From Trileptium ribeirensis (lineage: Eukaryota; Nematoda; Enoplea; Enoplida; Thoracostomopsidae): a DNA stretch of 64,000 bases. The notes beneath the pieces are model-generated. The model did no database searches, was not told the DNA's origin, and saw only the letters and a list, made by a program, of their open reading frames with translations. The stretch lies in contig JASANE010000706.1 of the NCBI GenBank assembly GCA_030248225.1, positions 1 through 64,000 on the forward strand. Reading direction: 5' to 3'. A program made the translations under genes and the position numbers. This document shows positions 11,183-24,099 of this stretch, one piece after another (the stretch's first letter is position 1; each line of letters starts with the position of its first letter).

Positions 11183-14100
11183 GTAAATCATGGGTCGGCT
11201 TTACATTACGTCCGCCCTTATCCAAGCCGTTACTATCTGATCCGATCTGTGGTGACAATTCATTTAATCCGATACAACCAAATAGTGCGTGTATCAGTTG
11301 CGGAACATATTCTGACTGTATTTTTCATACCAGATCACCCGATTCGGATCAGATAAAATTGTGCATGCTCTATCGGATCGTATCGTACGCAACGGAAATA
11401 TGTATTTATGAAAAATATACATTGCAGTATAAATATATATCAAGCTGTGAGATATTGGTTCCTAAACCTTTTCAGTCGCACACTACCGCCAACCAAACTG
11501 TATAACCGTATTAAATTGGAAATTGCTCGTTAATTTTTGTTAGAGTCAATTCGTTGAACTGTTTGGCATTTTTTCTTCTAAAAAGTATTGATGACGAGCG
11601 AGGCGGACACAGGTACAAACTGTACAGCAAACACTTGTGTTGTAGTCAACCGGCATGGCAACACATATTTTAAACGCAGAATTCTGTTAGATTCAGTATT
11701 AATATTTCGACCATATGGTTGCCGTTTCGTTCGGCTACAACGACTGATCTACCACCAACGTCGCATACCAACATATGAGGTTGCATCATTGTCCAAACAC
11801 TTATATTTGTATTTCTTCTGCGAAATCCGTTACAAAAATAATATCTTGCTACGTTAAATAAACCTATACAAATTGCGGCTTTGAATGCTTTGTGCTCTTC
11901 TGAATTCCCTCATTTTGTATATTTTGGTTTAGCGTTTGCCGGTTCGTGACCGTTATGGTCTAGTTCTTATACTTCCACTTGCTAGGAATTTGGTCGAAAT
12001 TTACCGATATTATTGAGAGCAACAGAAACGACCCGGACTAACCTCGATAATTTTCGGCACAGTTCCTCTTCAATTTCTGCGTGGCACTGCGTCTATGTTC
12101 TTGCAGATGATAAATATTTGAATTCGAATTACGAAAATTGCTCAGATAACCGTGGAACAGACACACAAAGTTGTTGTGAGCTTGAGGTTGCTAAAATTAC
12201 CATTTCACGATGGGTAAAAATATCGTTGCCACGGAGTCAGGCAATCCGGTTTAATGAATGTAGACTTCCCGGTTGAAGTATTTAAATAATTGTTAGTCCA
12301 TAGCTATCGAAAAATATAGATATTTTTAGTCGGAAGCCTTCCTAGTTTCTTCATCCACAAAGATTTTTTCAAAACTTTGGACATTTACCCGTAACTTCAG
12401 TGAAGAAAACATCATTTTTGGTCCATAGCTATCGAAAAATATCGATATTTTTTAGTCGGAAGCCTTCCTAGTTTCTTCATCCACAAAGATTTTTTCGAAA
12501 CTTTGGACATTTACCCGTAACTTCAGTAAAGAAAACATCATCGCTGGTCCATAGCTATCGAAAAATATCGATATTTTTTTAGTCGGAATCCTTCCTAGTT
12601 TCTTCATCCACAAAGATTTTTTCGAAACTTTGGACATTTACCCGTAACTTCAGTGAAGAAAACATCATTTTTGGTCCATAGCTATCGAAAAATATCGATA
12701 TTTTTTTAGTCGGAAGCCTTCCTAGTTTCTTCATCCACAAAGATTTTTTCGAAACTTTGGACGTTTACCCGTAACTTCAGTAAAGAAGACACCAACATAA
12801 ATTGGATTGTAATTGTGCAAGCACAATTTCCTTGTTCTGATATAAGAATTTTACGAAAACTACTGATAATTGTTTTGAGAAAAGTTAAAATTGGTACAGC
12901 TTGAAAGCGGAGCTTAGTTTAAAAACAGTTTTAGGCAATAAATGAAGCATTTACCAACCAACTCTGATATACAGTAGGCGTAAATAATATGTTATTTATG
13001 TAATAAAGTATGGCTTTTTACAACACTAAAAATTAGACATTAACAATTCTGCAAGAGCAATCTTGCCAAATCAACAATTGTTCCTAAAGTGAACCTACGT
13101 TGTAGGCAAAACTAGATTATAATTGATAAATTTGTAATTTTCATATAGATTAATACAAAGAATTAGAGATTAGAAATGACAATTGATCAGACTAATAAAT
13201 TAGAATTATATCAAAATATATAATTATTTGGATATAATTTTTAGTGCGACACCGTTTCAGAATATTTGGAACAATGTAAGATTATATTTTGGATTAGAAT
13301 GTCATTAAAAATTGAAATTTTTGCGTAAGTGTCAACTTCAAGAGTCAATTTTTAGACATGGATTATAATATAAATTATCGAATTAATAGCCGGTTCGTTT
13401 CTTATATTTCTAGGCGTTTGCTGTGATGGATCAAAATAAAGACGGTGTCATTGACAAGAATGACCTTATGAGTTTATACGCACAAATAGGTAATTACATA
13501 TACGAGGCATGTTTTGGTGATGGTTAGATTATAGAGCTTTGCTAAAATGATTTATGTCGGTTCTAGCTATCAAGGTACCGACGTAGGCTGTCATGATTGG
13601 TTTTCCTGTAAAAAAGTCTGTATTCATTTTAAACATTTCTATGGATTGTCAGACGGAAATACACTGTCTAGTTGTTACATGTATTTTCCGATATCCTACG
13701 CCGTGATAAAAGTGTTACAAACAAACACACTCTTCGTCAACAACTAAAACTTTTTGACGTGTTCCACGTGAACGTTATTTCAAGTTACTCATGCAATGTA
13801 AACATTATTACACAAGGAATCCAAAGTATCCAATAAAGCTATGCAACGGAGAGAAAGATGAACCTTTTTGTGCAGAATGTCATGCTTGCCTCTAATGTGA
13901 GGCATTTCGCACCAAACAATGTTCGAAAACCGTGTAGTTATAAAAACTGCTGATAGGTACAAAACGTAACAGAAGTTGGCGAGCGATTCACGATTTTGAG
14001 AATACACATGTATTGTCTGTAGCTTACTATGTCGCGACAATATTAACATTCTACACTTTTGGTGTCAAAAAATTATGTCGTTCTCAAGGCTTAACAAGTA

Positions 14101-17100
14101 GGATGTTTTAAAGCAACGTATTCTTGCTTGTTTCATATCGGTTAACAATAACATATTCTTAAATTCAACTTGCTTACCAGGAATCAAATTGACAATCAAA
14201 CAATCAGGAATTGATTCGCTCAAAAATTCGTGTTCACATTTTTGCAATTGGTATTCGCGTTGTTGCGAACGCGAGCATGGACTCTGTGATGTACGAATTG
14301 AATTTGTGTTCACGTACATTTGCCTATTTCACACCTTTGTTCACGTTCATCAAATGACGGTCTGAGTCAGGCAGCTATGTTCGAGGTCAATTTGTGTCTT
14401 ATGACGTACGAGAAAAACGCGACTAGAAATTTCATTTTCACCTTTACGCTGTTAGCAAAGTGTGATTCTAAATCGCAAAATAGTCACCATGAATAGCGTC
14501 GACGCGTTACTGAATTTGTTCGCGTTCATCGCTTTTACGATCCTGAACTGACTTGACAAAAGAACAACACACGTGTACGCACCTAAAGAGTACTAACACG
14601 TTATATAGAATTCCTGAAATCTCAATTTGTGTAATTCAACTATTTTTTCAGGCAGACTGGTGCGCTTCACATAATACTCTTACGAAGCTTCAATTTATTT
14701 TGTTCGCTTAGCTGTTTGAACCATTGTTTCATTTATAGGTATGATGGCAGATGGTAGTAAAATTGATGCCATGTAAAACGGTAAATTTTCAACTTCTATT
14801 CTTAATATTTCAATCACTAGCAGCTCTGAATACGGAATATTCTATCAATATTGGACATTTTCACCAAACTGGACTAGAGATTCAGCACCGATTGGTAAGA
14901 TGATGATTGCTTGGATTGTGATGGCAATTATGCTAAATCTTCAATTGAAATATCTATCTCCACCTGGCTTTAGGTTTGTGTAGATGAAGCTAATTATTTG
15001 ATTATTTTCAACTGTTTGGATCACGGCGACAGGTGATTTTGAATACAAATCTATTAGAATATATTGAAGCACTGTCACGCAAACTGAACTATGATAAGTT
15101 ATAGCACTTGATTGGTGAGGTGAGATGATTGCTTTGTGGAAGATACTGATGCAATTTATTAAATATTTTCAATTGAAATATCGTATCTCCACTGGCGCTA
15201 GTTGTGTAGATGAAACTGATTATTTTGTATTTCTTCAACTGTGATCACGCTGACAGTTTGATTTTTGAATACAGAATATTTTCTTATTTGCGATATATTG
15301 AAGCACTGTCACGCAAACTGAACTATGATAGTTATAGCACTTGATTGTGAGTGGGGGGATGATTCTTTGTGGAAGGATACTGATGCAATTTATTAAATAT
15401 TTCAATTGAAATATTGTTATCTCCACCTGCGTTTAGTTTGTGTCGATGAAATTAATTATTTAGTATTGCTTTCAACTTTTGATCACCGCTGACAGTTTGA
15501 TTATGAATACAGAATATTTCTTTTATTTGCGATTATATTAACATATCACGAACTGACTATGATGTTTATGCGCTGATTGGTAGTGAGATGATTGCTTTGT
15601 CGAAGGATATCCTGATGCAATTTGTTAAATCTAAATTGAAAAATATTTATACTTGCACCTAACCATTTTAATTTTTTTAGTAATGAAACTTAGATTTATT
15701 ACTTTTTTAATTTTCTTCATTGTGATCACGCCCTTAGCAGTTGATTTATCAATACAGAATATTTTCTCCTTGATTATTTGAAGCGCTTCACGCAAACTGA
15801 ACTATATGTTACTTGATTGGTGAGGTGAGATGATTGCTTTGTGGAAGGATACTGATGGCAATTTATTAAATATTTCAATTGGAAATATCTGTTATCTCCA
15901 CCTGGCGTTTAGGTTTGTGTAGATGAAACTAATTTATTTCGGTATTTTCTTCAACTGTTTGGATCACGGCTGACAGGTTTGATTTTTGAATACAGAATAT
16001 TTTCTTATTTGCGATTATATTGAAGCACTGTCACGCAAACTGAACTATATTTATAGCACTTTTATTGTGAGTGAGATATTCTTTTGAAGATACTATCAAT
16101 TTATTAAATATTTCAATGAAATATTTTATCTCCACTCTTTAGTTTTTAAATAAACTAATTATTTATTTCTTCAACTTTATACGACAGTTATTTTTAAATA
16201 CAGAATTCTATTCGATATATTAACACGCACGCAAACGAACAGAGAAATATGAACTCAAAGAAGCATCAGGTCCGATTAATTTCGGTATTTTCTTCAACTG
16301 TTTGGATCACGGCTGACAGGTTTGATTTTTGAATACAGAATATTTTCTTATTTGCGATTATATTGAAGCACTGTCACGCAAACTGAACTATGATAGGGTT
16401 ATAGCACTTGATTGGTGAGGTGAGATGATTGCTTTGTGGAAGGATACTGATGGCAATTTATTAAATATTTCAATTGGAAATATCTGTTATCTCCACCTGG
16501 CGTTTAGGTTTGTGTAGATGAAACCGCCTGTTTCATATGGATTAAAAGCCCGCTTATTGTCGTACTGATTTTATAATATATCCTCTTTTTTAACTTAATT
16601 GTTCACAGATGAGAAACAAATCAAGTGGAAGCTTTAAAGACTTAATTGCTCAAAACACAGTAAATTAAGTAAAAGTGAATTCCAAATGCCATACACACCT
16701 ATTTCGACGAAACGTGGGCATTTTTTTCTGCCTAAAAAGACAACGGCGCATCAGCGGATCAAATCCAACTCATATACAATCTCAAATATGCTCCTGATCA
16801 GCGATTCAGCGAATCTTGTCGAAAACAGACTTAATTTCAACCAACAGTTTGTTGAATTTTGAAGTCGTATTGTTCTGCTAAACGCGCTTTCTTGTTTTTT
16901 CAGGTACGAACAATTGAAGGTCCGCTGTGCTAAACAAGTTTCTATTTCAGGGACCGATCCGGACGAATCTATTATGAATGCATTCAAAATGTTCGACCCA
17001 AGAATGACTGGAAATATATCAGAGGACAGGTAAAAGTGACCACCGAATTACTTTTACAGCTCGCATCTGAAGTGCATGACCCAGCGCAACTAAACACTGT

Positions 17101-20100
17101 GATTATTAATACAATGTAATGGTGTTTTGAAAACAGACGACAGATAATAAACGTAGTAAAGGCGTCAGGAAAGGGGATTAGGTAAAGGTATAATCTAATT
17201 TTAGCGTCCTAATGGATTATTGTGAAATGCCGCTCAGCATGAAATAAAAGATATGAAAATTCGCGCGGACTATTCATCTTTCTCAATTTGCCGTCAGCTG
17301 CGTGTAAAAATTTTATATGTTGGTGTCACGCATAAATTTCATCTTATGAAAGTCCGCAAGTTCTTTTATATGACGAGTAATATATTTTATTATGCCAGGA
17401 AATTTGTCTTTCCGCTGCGCCCATTATGTTTTACCTAAAATTGTATAAAATCAGCATGAAATGGAAACTCTACGATGTTGACCGTATGATGTCTTCTGAC
17501 ATCACATTTTTGCAAAACTTTTATTATAGGCCTTGTTGCAGAGCCTAAGATGATTTACCTAAAATTGTATAAAACCGGCATGAAATGGAAACTTAACGAT
17601 GTTGGCCGTATGATATCTTCCGACATCATATTTTTGCTAAACTTTTATTATAGACTTTGTTTCAGAGCCTATGATGTTTTACTTAAAATTGTGTAAAACC
17701 GGCATGAAATGGGAACTCTACGATGTTGACCGTATGACCGCTTGCGACATGATAATTTTGCTAAACTTTTATTATAAGCCTTGTTTCAGAGCCCAGAATC
17801 TCGTTATGTAGAGGTTTTCAACTTTGGTATACAACAGTTTATTGCCAGAGAACCCGTTGTCGAGCTATTGGCCACAATGCAAAATTGTTCAAAAAGTGAA
17901 ATTTTCAGAATTTTAGCTTTGTAAATTTTTTTTATTTTGGAATTGAAAGTAAATTGTGGGGTCATTGGGTTATTTAGCCGTTTAAATAAACTTGTTTTAA
18001 ACTTATACTTTACATGTCCTTAACGTTTGGAGACGTTATAGAGGGATGAAATACTAAACTTAGATGCCGCAAGTGGTTAGACGTAGGTATTTTCAGTTTA
18101 CCTGGTCTAGCTTTATCGTATTCCAAGTAGCTCAATACGATAAAGCAGTAGGGTTTGCGTAATGCGCATACATATGACAATTGCTAAGAGCCTAATACGT
18201 AAAAATAACTCATGCAATTGCGATTTGCAACTAAAAGTTTCGATCTAAATTTCCAAATTTTTGAAACCTTTTGTACATTAGAAGAAGAAGAAATAAAGAG
18301 TCGCATAATTTTGAAATTTGCTGAAAATGGCCGTGTGTTGCTATTAATGTATTCATATTGTATTATATTATAGTAATCAGGTGCTTTAAAATATGTCCCG
18401 GAAGCAGGCTGGACCTAAACCTTCACACTGGCGCACTCGCTTTGTTTTTCTTTGCTACTAAGTACCTATTATATTTACGGTTGTACCATTATATTTTTTT
18501 CTGTAACATGTTGCTGTTTACCCATGATTAAACACTGCTTTTTTGCTTCCAAGTTTTGTATTTGCAAAGCCAAATCATACAATTGAGCAATTAAATCATA
18601 TAATCATGAAATGACGCAATTAAATTATACGAGTGAACTATATAATATGTACCATCCAACTAAGGTAAAAGATCGTATATACATGTGTCCTACTAAGAGT
18701 AGACCTTGGCGCCTTTAGATGGGTATCACAGCGGGGCTTTTAGTTTCATTCACCATACAATGATTCTGCGCTGAGATTTTAGTGATCATCACCCGCGAAT
18801 TTTGTGAGATGTATTGTAAAAGGTAGCAAAATCATTTTCTTTACCTGTCGGAATGTACCATTCAAAAGATGGTCAAAGCTTCGACCATTAAAGTTTTTGA
18901 GTGGGCAGCATAATATAAATATATTTTAAACTTTTATTTATTTTATACAATTAAAGACCGCTGCCATTAATCTAAATCATAAAACATTTTTCTGGCACAC
19001 CATAAACTCTTGCAAAAGTGAAGGAGTGACTTTTTTCGGAAGATAAAACTCTCGGACTAAATGCTCAACATCAATCTTCACAGTAATGTAAGCATAGCGA
19101 AGATTTCCAAATTTAGACCATGGAGCCATGATCACGTTTTAGTCTAACTTGGTCATTTTTATTACAGTTATTTCTTCGAAATAATTTATGAGCATACACG
19201 ATAAATTACCATGATCACTATCATGGTTCCAGAAGTTCCAGAAGCGGATCTATGGGAGTTCTGTTGGATCTAATGTGCTGAACAACAAGCCTCTTAATTC
19301 TGGCAGGAAGAAATACAAAAGTAGATTTTGTTTAACTGTTGTTAAATTCTAAGTCACTAAGTCTAAGTCGAGATCGTGGACACACAACCAACAGAAAATA
19401 ACCAAAATCAATTTTTGCACCAAATATAGATATTTATTTCGAATTTAGATTCGTAACATACGCTACGATCTCGTGTAGCGGTAACCAATTTAGACTGTTG
19501 TTATGTCAGGCAGAGACTTTATCAGGCAAGTCAATTGACCCTTCTGTTTTAAACGTACGTATTTGGTTTACAGGTACAAAACTTGTGAAAATATTATCTG
19601 ATTAGGTGAATTCATAAATTGGAGAACAGTACAGAGGATGCGATTAAATTTTGAAACAGTTTTACTATAAAACTACAGCTTAGCTTAGAATTTAGCTTGA
19701 CTAGTTTATTTTATCTTAGCTTTGCTGTTTTAGCTTTATTCTTACCTCTGGCTTCGCACTCTAATACTCATTAGCTAAAGTTGCACTGAGTTATTTAACT
19801 CGCTCGATCACAGTTCCAATTGTTTTTGTCAACAAAAGTCAGTGTACGAATATCAGTGAAAAATTTGCATTTATTAAACATTTCTACTATATATTTACAA
19901 TTTAATGTATTTTAGACTTATGAAGATCCTGAAGAGCAAACGTGGTACGCCTCTGACGGATGAAGATGTAAGCTCAAATTTGTTGTTATTAATTCCTATA
20001 TTTCGCTGTTTTCACAATTATTAAAACGTACGCAAAAGATTACAAAAGAGTTAGTAGTATATTCGTTTAAACATATATATATCTAAAATTTTGGTCATTC

Positions 20101-20632
20101 GTATCATTGGTTTTACTGTCATTCGCTTCGCTATTTTATATATTAAATTATTTGGATTGTCAGTAATTAATAGCATTCTTTAATGTTTTTATCAGGCATT
20201 TATGGTGACTCAACTGATATTTTAGCCTGCAAATACTCTTTTTTAGACGACAAACTGCAAACCCCGTGCGATCTGCTCTCAAACATAGTCTAACTCACAT
20301 CAATAGGTTCACCGAAAAATGCAATGTTTGGGAATAATAAATTCCCGAGATAAATATGTAAACATTTTAATGCCTGGAGTCATCGTGCATCTTCATACAG
20401 TCTCCGCGATATGGAGTGAACAAGAAGGAAATATTTTGAAGGTCCTCGCACGTATTATAGGTACTAGACTAACCCAACAGTCTTGCCTAAACATTATGTA
20501 GATTTGTAAATTCCATTTCAGATCGAGGCAGTGTATGCAGGGAATCCACCGATTTCCGGTGGTCAGGTCGACTATATGGCATTTGTCAAACTGATTACGA
20601 CGGGAGCTGCAGACGAGTTGGCCAGTGCTTAA
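11123..20632 (+). CDS. mlc: Regulatory myosin light chain (RLC), multi-exon, incomplete
   Basis: Six coding exons are visible: 11123-11182, 13414-13489, 14739-14772, 16951-17029, 19916-19967 and 20522-20632. All have AG acceptors and GT donors, and phases agree except across 14772 to 16951, where one exon appears to be missing. Joined in order they read FDQKQIQEFKE, an EF-hand loop DQNKDGVIDKND with D1, N3, D5, G6 and D12 intact, ADGSKIDA, GTDPDESIMNAF, LMKILKSKRG and VDYMAFVKLITTG. This is the order of blocks in the myosin II regulatory light chain, which binds the IQ motif in the myosin neck and controls contraction. About 136 residues are seen out of the usual 165-175. The N-terminus with the start codon, and the segment normally reading GPINFTVFL, are not found. 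The ending DELASA is what I recall from nematode mlc proteins. Introns of 1.2-2.9 kb hold tandem repeats. Confidence 0.88.
12296..12793. repeat. Intronic tandem repeat, about 125 bp x 4, with a palindrome
   Basis: Copies start with GTCCATAGCTATCG at 12296, 12421, 12547 and 12674 (spacing 125-127 bp). Each carries the palindrome AAAAATATCGATATTTTT (one mismatch in the first copy) and a conserved block CTTCATCCACAAAG. It lies in the intron between the first two visible RLC exons. The short ORF that crosses it on the - strand is a by-product of the repetition. Confidence 0.93.
13414..13489 (+). CDS. mlc: RLC exon: EF-hand 1
   Basis: Seventy-six bases after ATTTCTAG, ending in phase 1 before GTAATT. 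It encodes AFAVMDQNKDGVIDKNDLMS, the single metal-binding EF-hand of RLCs with all loop ligands in place. Confidence 0.9.
14739..14772 (+). CDS. mlc: RLC exon: short linker after EF-hand 1
   Basis: Thirty-four bases after ATTTATAG, before GTAAAA. With the G carried over it reads GMMADGSKIDA and leaves AT for the next codon. This matches the segment that reads roughly G-x-x-x-D-x-x-I-D-x-M in other RLCs. The exon is short, but it fits by phase and wording. Confidence 0.7.
14796..16526. repeat. Intronic tandem array, about 245-bp unit, about 8 copies, many degraded
   Basis: A clean unit is 16280-16526. Landmarks (TTCAACTGTTTGGATCACGG, then GCACTGTCACGCAAACTGAA, then TTATCTCCACCTGGCGTTTA) recur from about 15009, 15233, 15469, 15713, 15949, 16165 and 16293, with a more diverged copy at 14796. 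Clean stretches (15830-16050, 16280-16526) alternate with copies full of one- and two-base deletions, mainly of G and T. The array fills the intron in which one RLC coding exon should lie. Confidence 0.9.
16951..17029 (+). CDS. mlc: RLC exon: degenerate EF-hand 2
   Basis: Seventy-nine bases after TTTCAG, before GTAAAAG. It encodes TDPDESIMNAFKMFDPRMTG and the following ISED. The loop has Asp at position 1 but Arg and Met where ligands should be, as expected for the non-binding second EF-hand of RLCs. The first two bases GG need a G from the preceding, unfound exon. Confidence 0.9.
17431..17796. repeat. Intronic tandem repeat, 124 bp x 3
   Basis: Copies start TTACCTAAAATTGT at 17431, 17555 and 17679. 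Each contains CATGAAATGG and AACTTTTATTATA, with several point differences, so it is older than the 120-bp duplication at 3.1 kb. Confidence 0.92.
17800..19915. other. RLC intron, nothing else seen
   Basis: AT-rich intron DNA between the 124-bp array and the next coding exon. No ORF, tRNA or repeat that I can support. Confidence 0.5.
19916..19967 (+). CDS. mlc: RLC exon: third helix-loop-helix, first half
   Basis: Fifty-two bases after ATTTTAG, before GTAAGC. It completes the AGA codon split from the previous exon and encodes LMKILKSKRGTPLTDED. Confidence 0.9.
20522..20632 (+). CDS. mlc: RLC terminal exon
   Basis: Starts after CATTTCAG in phase 0. It encodes 36 residues from IEAVYAGNPP to DELASA and ends with TAA at 20630-20632. 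It contains the G-x-V-D-Y-x-x-F block that ends all RLCs. Confidence 0.92.
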   Translation: MEAVYAGNPPISGGQVDYMAFVKLITTGAADELASA

Positions 20633-20649
20633 TGCAATTGTTGTACCGC

Positions 20650-20655
20650 AATAAA
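20650..20655 (+). promoter_or_regulatory. Polyadenylation signal of the RLC gene
   Basis: AATAAA 18 bp after the stop codon, followed by A-rich sequence. Such a short 3' UTR is common in nematodes. Confidence 0.7.
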
Positions 20656-20702
20656 ATAACAAAAAACAACTATTTACCATGTAATTACTTATAAAATACG
20701 CT

Positions 20703-20815
20703 CGATACCATGTTAATAGTAATATTAAAAATATTATTAATATATATTATTAATAACAATAAATAATAATATTATTAAATAATACTAAATATATAAATTT
20801 TAATAATATTGCACG
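20703..20815. repeat. Low-complexity AT tract
   Basis: Made almost only of A and T in TAATAATATTA-like words, just after the RLC gene. Confidence 0.85.
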
Positions 20816-22437
20816 ATATTTTGCTGCCATATCTTTTTTTATTTATTTTTCTTGTTTTTCGGCTGAATTCACAGGTGCAATAATTGTCGTACATTTCTCT
20901 TAAGTTTATTGTTACTAATCAAGGAAATTGATTTCCGGGAGGCTTTCCAATAACCGAAATTACAAGCTAAATATATATACCTTTTTGTTCGTACAAGAAA
21001 GTGGTTTTGCAAGCGCAAGCCGTTCTAATTATTAAACATCCAAATAGAGAAGCTACTGTAGAACGAAGCACACACGAACAGAAACAATCAAGGTTTCTTA
21101 AACCCGCGAAGTGAAGGCTTATTCTTCAAGACATAAATATTAAAGACGGATTCGCAAGGCATATAAACTTAACGGTGCGTTCACATGCTTCCAATTTGCA
21201 GCTAAAAATCGAAACTCTCACTTTCATCAAATTCTGAACTCTGCTTAGCGTTCTGGAATAGTAAATTAGCGCAAATTTTAGTTAAAATTTTGAGCTCTCA
21301 ATTTTATCAAAATTAGAGCTATACCTACAGTAGCGTCAAAGAACGCTAATTTAACGGCAAATATACCGATTGGACTAAACACTAAACAAACTACCACTAT
21401 AATGACTTATGGTATACTGAATCATGACCTATGATTCATGATGTATTTTGTTAATGTATATAGACATTTTGACGCATATGGAATAAAAATTTAGAGTTAT
21501 AACAAAAGATTTGAAATACAGTTATTAATTTATGCAAAAAAGTGATATATGAATAAATTGAACTCTTATTGCATAAGCTAGCGAAAGGCTGAGCTAATAT
21601 AGGGCCTATAAAATTTTATTTGATGTTTCCGTCTTACCACTGATGATTTGGATTCATATCGTATCGCAATATTGTTGATATTAATACAGGGTAAAGCGTT
21701 TTACTCCACCAGTTTTTAAATCACGTTGTGTAAGCAATACCTCGTAAAGTACTGCTCTAAAGTGCCGCACTGCTCTAAATGGAAAATTATGTTATTTCAG
21801 TTTTTGACATTCAAATTTATAGGTTATTAAGTCAACTGAACCAACTTTTACTTGCAAAATATGCAAGTAATTGTTTTACCATAATGTTCTCACAATAAAG
21901 CACGAGACGGGTTTATAATAAAGGTGAAATGTTCTTCGAACTACAGTTTATGATCTGGGATTGTTGTAATCCTACAATCACGGACGCTTCTGAAAAATCT
22001 GTTTGTCTACTTTGGGTAGATTGGCGTCTAAAAATTCAGTATTAACCGATGGGTTCACTCTAGGTAATAGCCACTACTAACTGTTCCGCTAATTCTACGT
22101 AACATTTGAGTAAACTAAACAACTATTGCAGCAATCTTTATCAGTTTTTAGTGGTTAAACAAATTATAATACGCATGGGCTTGGAAATCAAGGGCGATTC
22201 GTCTTTCTTACAGTGTAGTGGTTTAGTTTGTGAAATTCGGGTAGCTAGTCTACTGTGTGTATTATTGCCATATTGGTGCGTTTTATTGGTGTTAATTACT
22301 TTCTACCTGGTCTAAAATACAAGAACTAGCACTAGAAGTTCTAGGATATCTGTAGTGTATAAAGCGTATAAAGCTCTTTGGAAAATCCGAACCGCAGTTC
22401 AAATGACCAACAATGCAATGGTGGACACGTTTATTGA
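20816..22437. other. No gene seen
   Basis: AT-rich intergenic DNA. The 69-codon frame near 22.1 kb has no recognisable motif and I treat it as chance. Confidence 0.45.
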
Positions 22438-22520
22438 AACGTGGCCGAGTGGTCGAGCGAACTGTCCTTTCTGTTCTACAAATACACAAGGAATGTGTTA
22501 AACTCCCGTTGGCACCTGAG
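22438..22520 (+). repeat. tRNA-derived (Ser/Leu-like) SINE or tRNA pseudogene fragment
   Basis: ACGTGGCCGAGTGGTCGAGC is an almost perfect A box of a class II (Ser/Leu) tRNA. About 55 bp on, GTGTTAAACTCCC could be a worn B box. The DNA just after it (TTGGCACCTGAGTTT) resembles the DNA after the B box at 26.85 kb, suggesting one SINE family. It does not fold as an intact tRNA. Confidence 0.45.
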
Positions 22521-23715
22521 TTTTCACATTTGGAGTCGTATTTTGTTCGAAGCAAATAAATGATGCTGGTAACATATAAAATAATTATAGGACTAATATG
22601 GCACTAAGAAAAGATGACTGAAGACCTTGCTATGCTGTTTATGTTATTGAAGTAAATTAATGAGTTTATTTGCCAACTATGTAGATTCACAAATAGTAAC
22701 GAGCAGAACTATAGGAGCATAGATAACAATGTAACAATCTTCAGGTTGAACACATAACGCCACAATGGTAGAAACCCAACTGTCATTGCGAACCACCTTG
22801 TAAACTTTGTTTCCATATTTGACAAACTAAAGCATCTGTAGTATGTTGTGAAACCTTGAATTGAAGTAGAAATCCGCCGACATTAACAAAATTTTTACAG
22901 CAAAACATTGATGAACGATATGAGGACGGCATTAATAGCTTGCAAAATAATTGCACTTGTGAATTTTTGCCTTGATTATTACATTTGTAAATATTTTACT
23001 GTGGTTGTCGCTACAAAATCTCATATTCATGATAATAGTGTTGATGTTCAAATGATCTGTAGCAGCTTGCGGCCCTTAGACCATTTGCTTTATTTGGATA
23101 CTTACCGTCTGTAGCTAAACTAACCGCATTTTAAGAGTCTGAGTACATAGATAGTTAACACCGTTGAAGTACAGCTGTTTATCGCGCATTTGTATTTTTA
23201 GTATTGTCTGTTAGGTGCCGTCGTTATAGGTACGTTCTGCAATTTAGATAATCATAGTGGAGCAATTGACTGATTTTCAGCTCAGTCACAAAACATCACC
23301 TGGGACCTACAAAAGTGTAGGAAATAACTGTTTCCGTAATTAGAAAATTAGTGTTTAAGAAATTTGTTGGTGCCACTGTTTTCCACAAGTACTGACTTGA
23401 AATACTAAAAACTATCATCATTTGAGTTAAACATCGATAAACAACTTTGATCGTTGCTTATTTCCGTATTTGCCCAGCTACGGATATACATAGCTCAAGT
23501 GTGATTGACACCTAATTCTAATGTACAAATGCTATCCTTAAAAGAAATGGATCCATAAAATACAATAATAATTATTAAATTAAAAAGAAGATTATGAGAA
23601 GTTTCGCAGCTCTGCAAAGGTTACAAAACACAGGGTAGTTAATATATTAAACAATACGATTATTTCCATATATACATGTTCAAATATCTTCATACTGCTC
23701 CATAGATGTATTACG
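22521..23715. other. No gene seen
   Basis: AT-rich DNA with only short chance frames. Confidence 0.45.
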
Positions 23716-24068
23716 GAATTGTTGAGCTGCAATTCATTAGACACTTGATTGTAGCAGATTTATCTGAATGTGTGATTTCGTTTAAGTGTAATTATAGATT
23801 TGTTAGTTTAGGCCATTATTCATCTTGGCGATAGCTCGAAAGTCACCATAATTAATAAAGTCTCATTTCCGGCTGAAATTTAATGAATTATTGTCGAATT
23901 GTTGAACTGCATTTATTGGACATTTGATTGTAGCAGATTTATCTGAATGTGTGATTTTGTTTAAGTGTAATTATAGATTTGCTAGTTTAGGCCATTATTC
24001 GTCTTGGCGATAGCTCGAAAGTCACCATAATTAATAAAGTCTCATTCCCGGCTGAAATTTATTATAAT
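23716..24068. repeat. Tandem duplication, 180 bp x 2
   Basis: GAATTGTTGARCTGC starts the copies at 23716 and 23896. The shared block runs through GTAGCAGATTTATCTGAATG and AAGTCACCATAATTAATAAA. Copies differ at several positions, mostly in the first 40 bp. Confidence 0.93.
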
Positions 24069-24099
24069 ATTATCGAGCGATTACAAATAGATTTGATTC

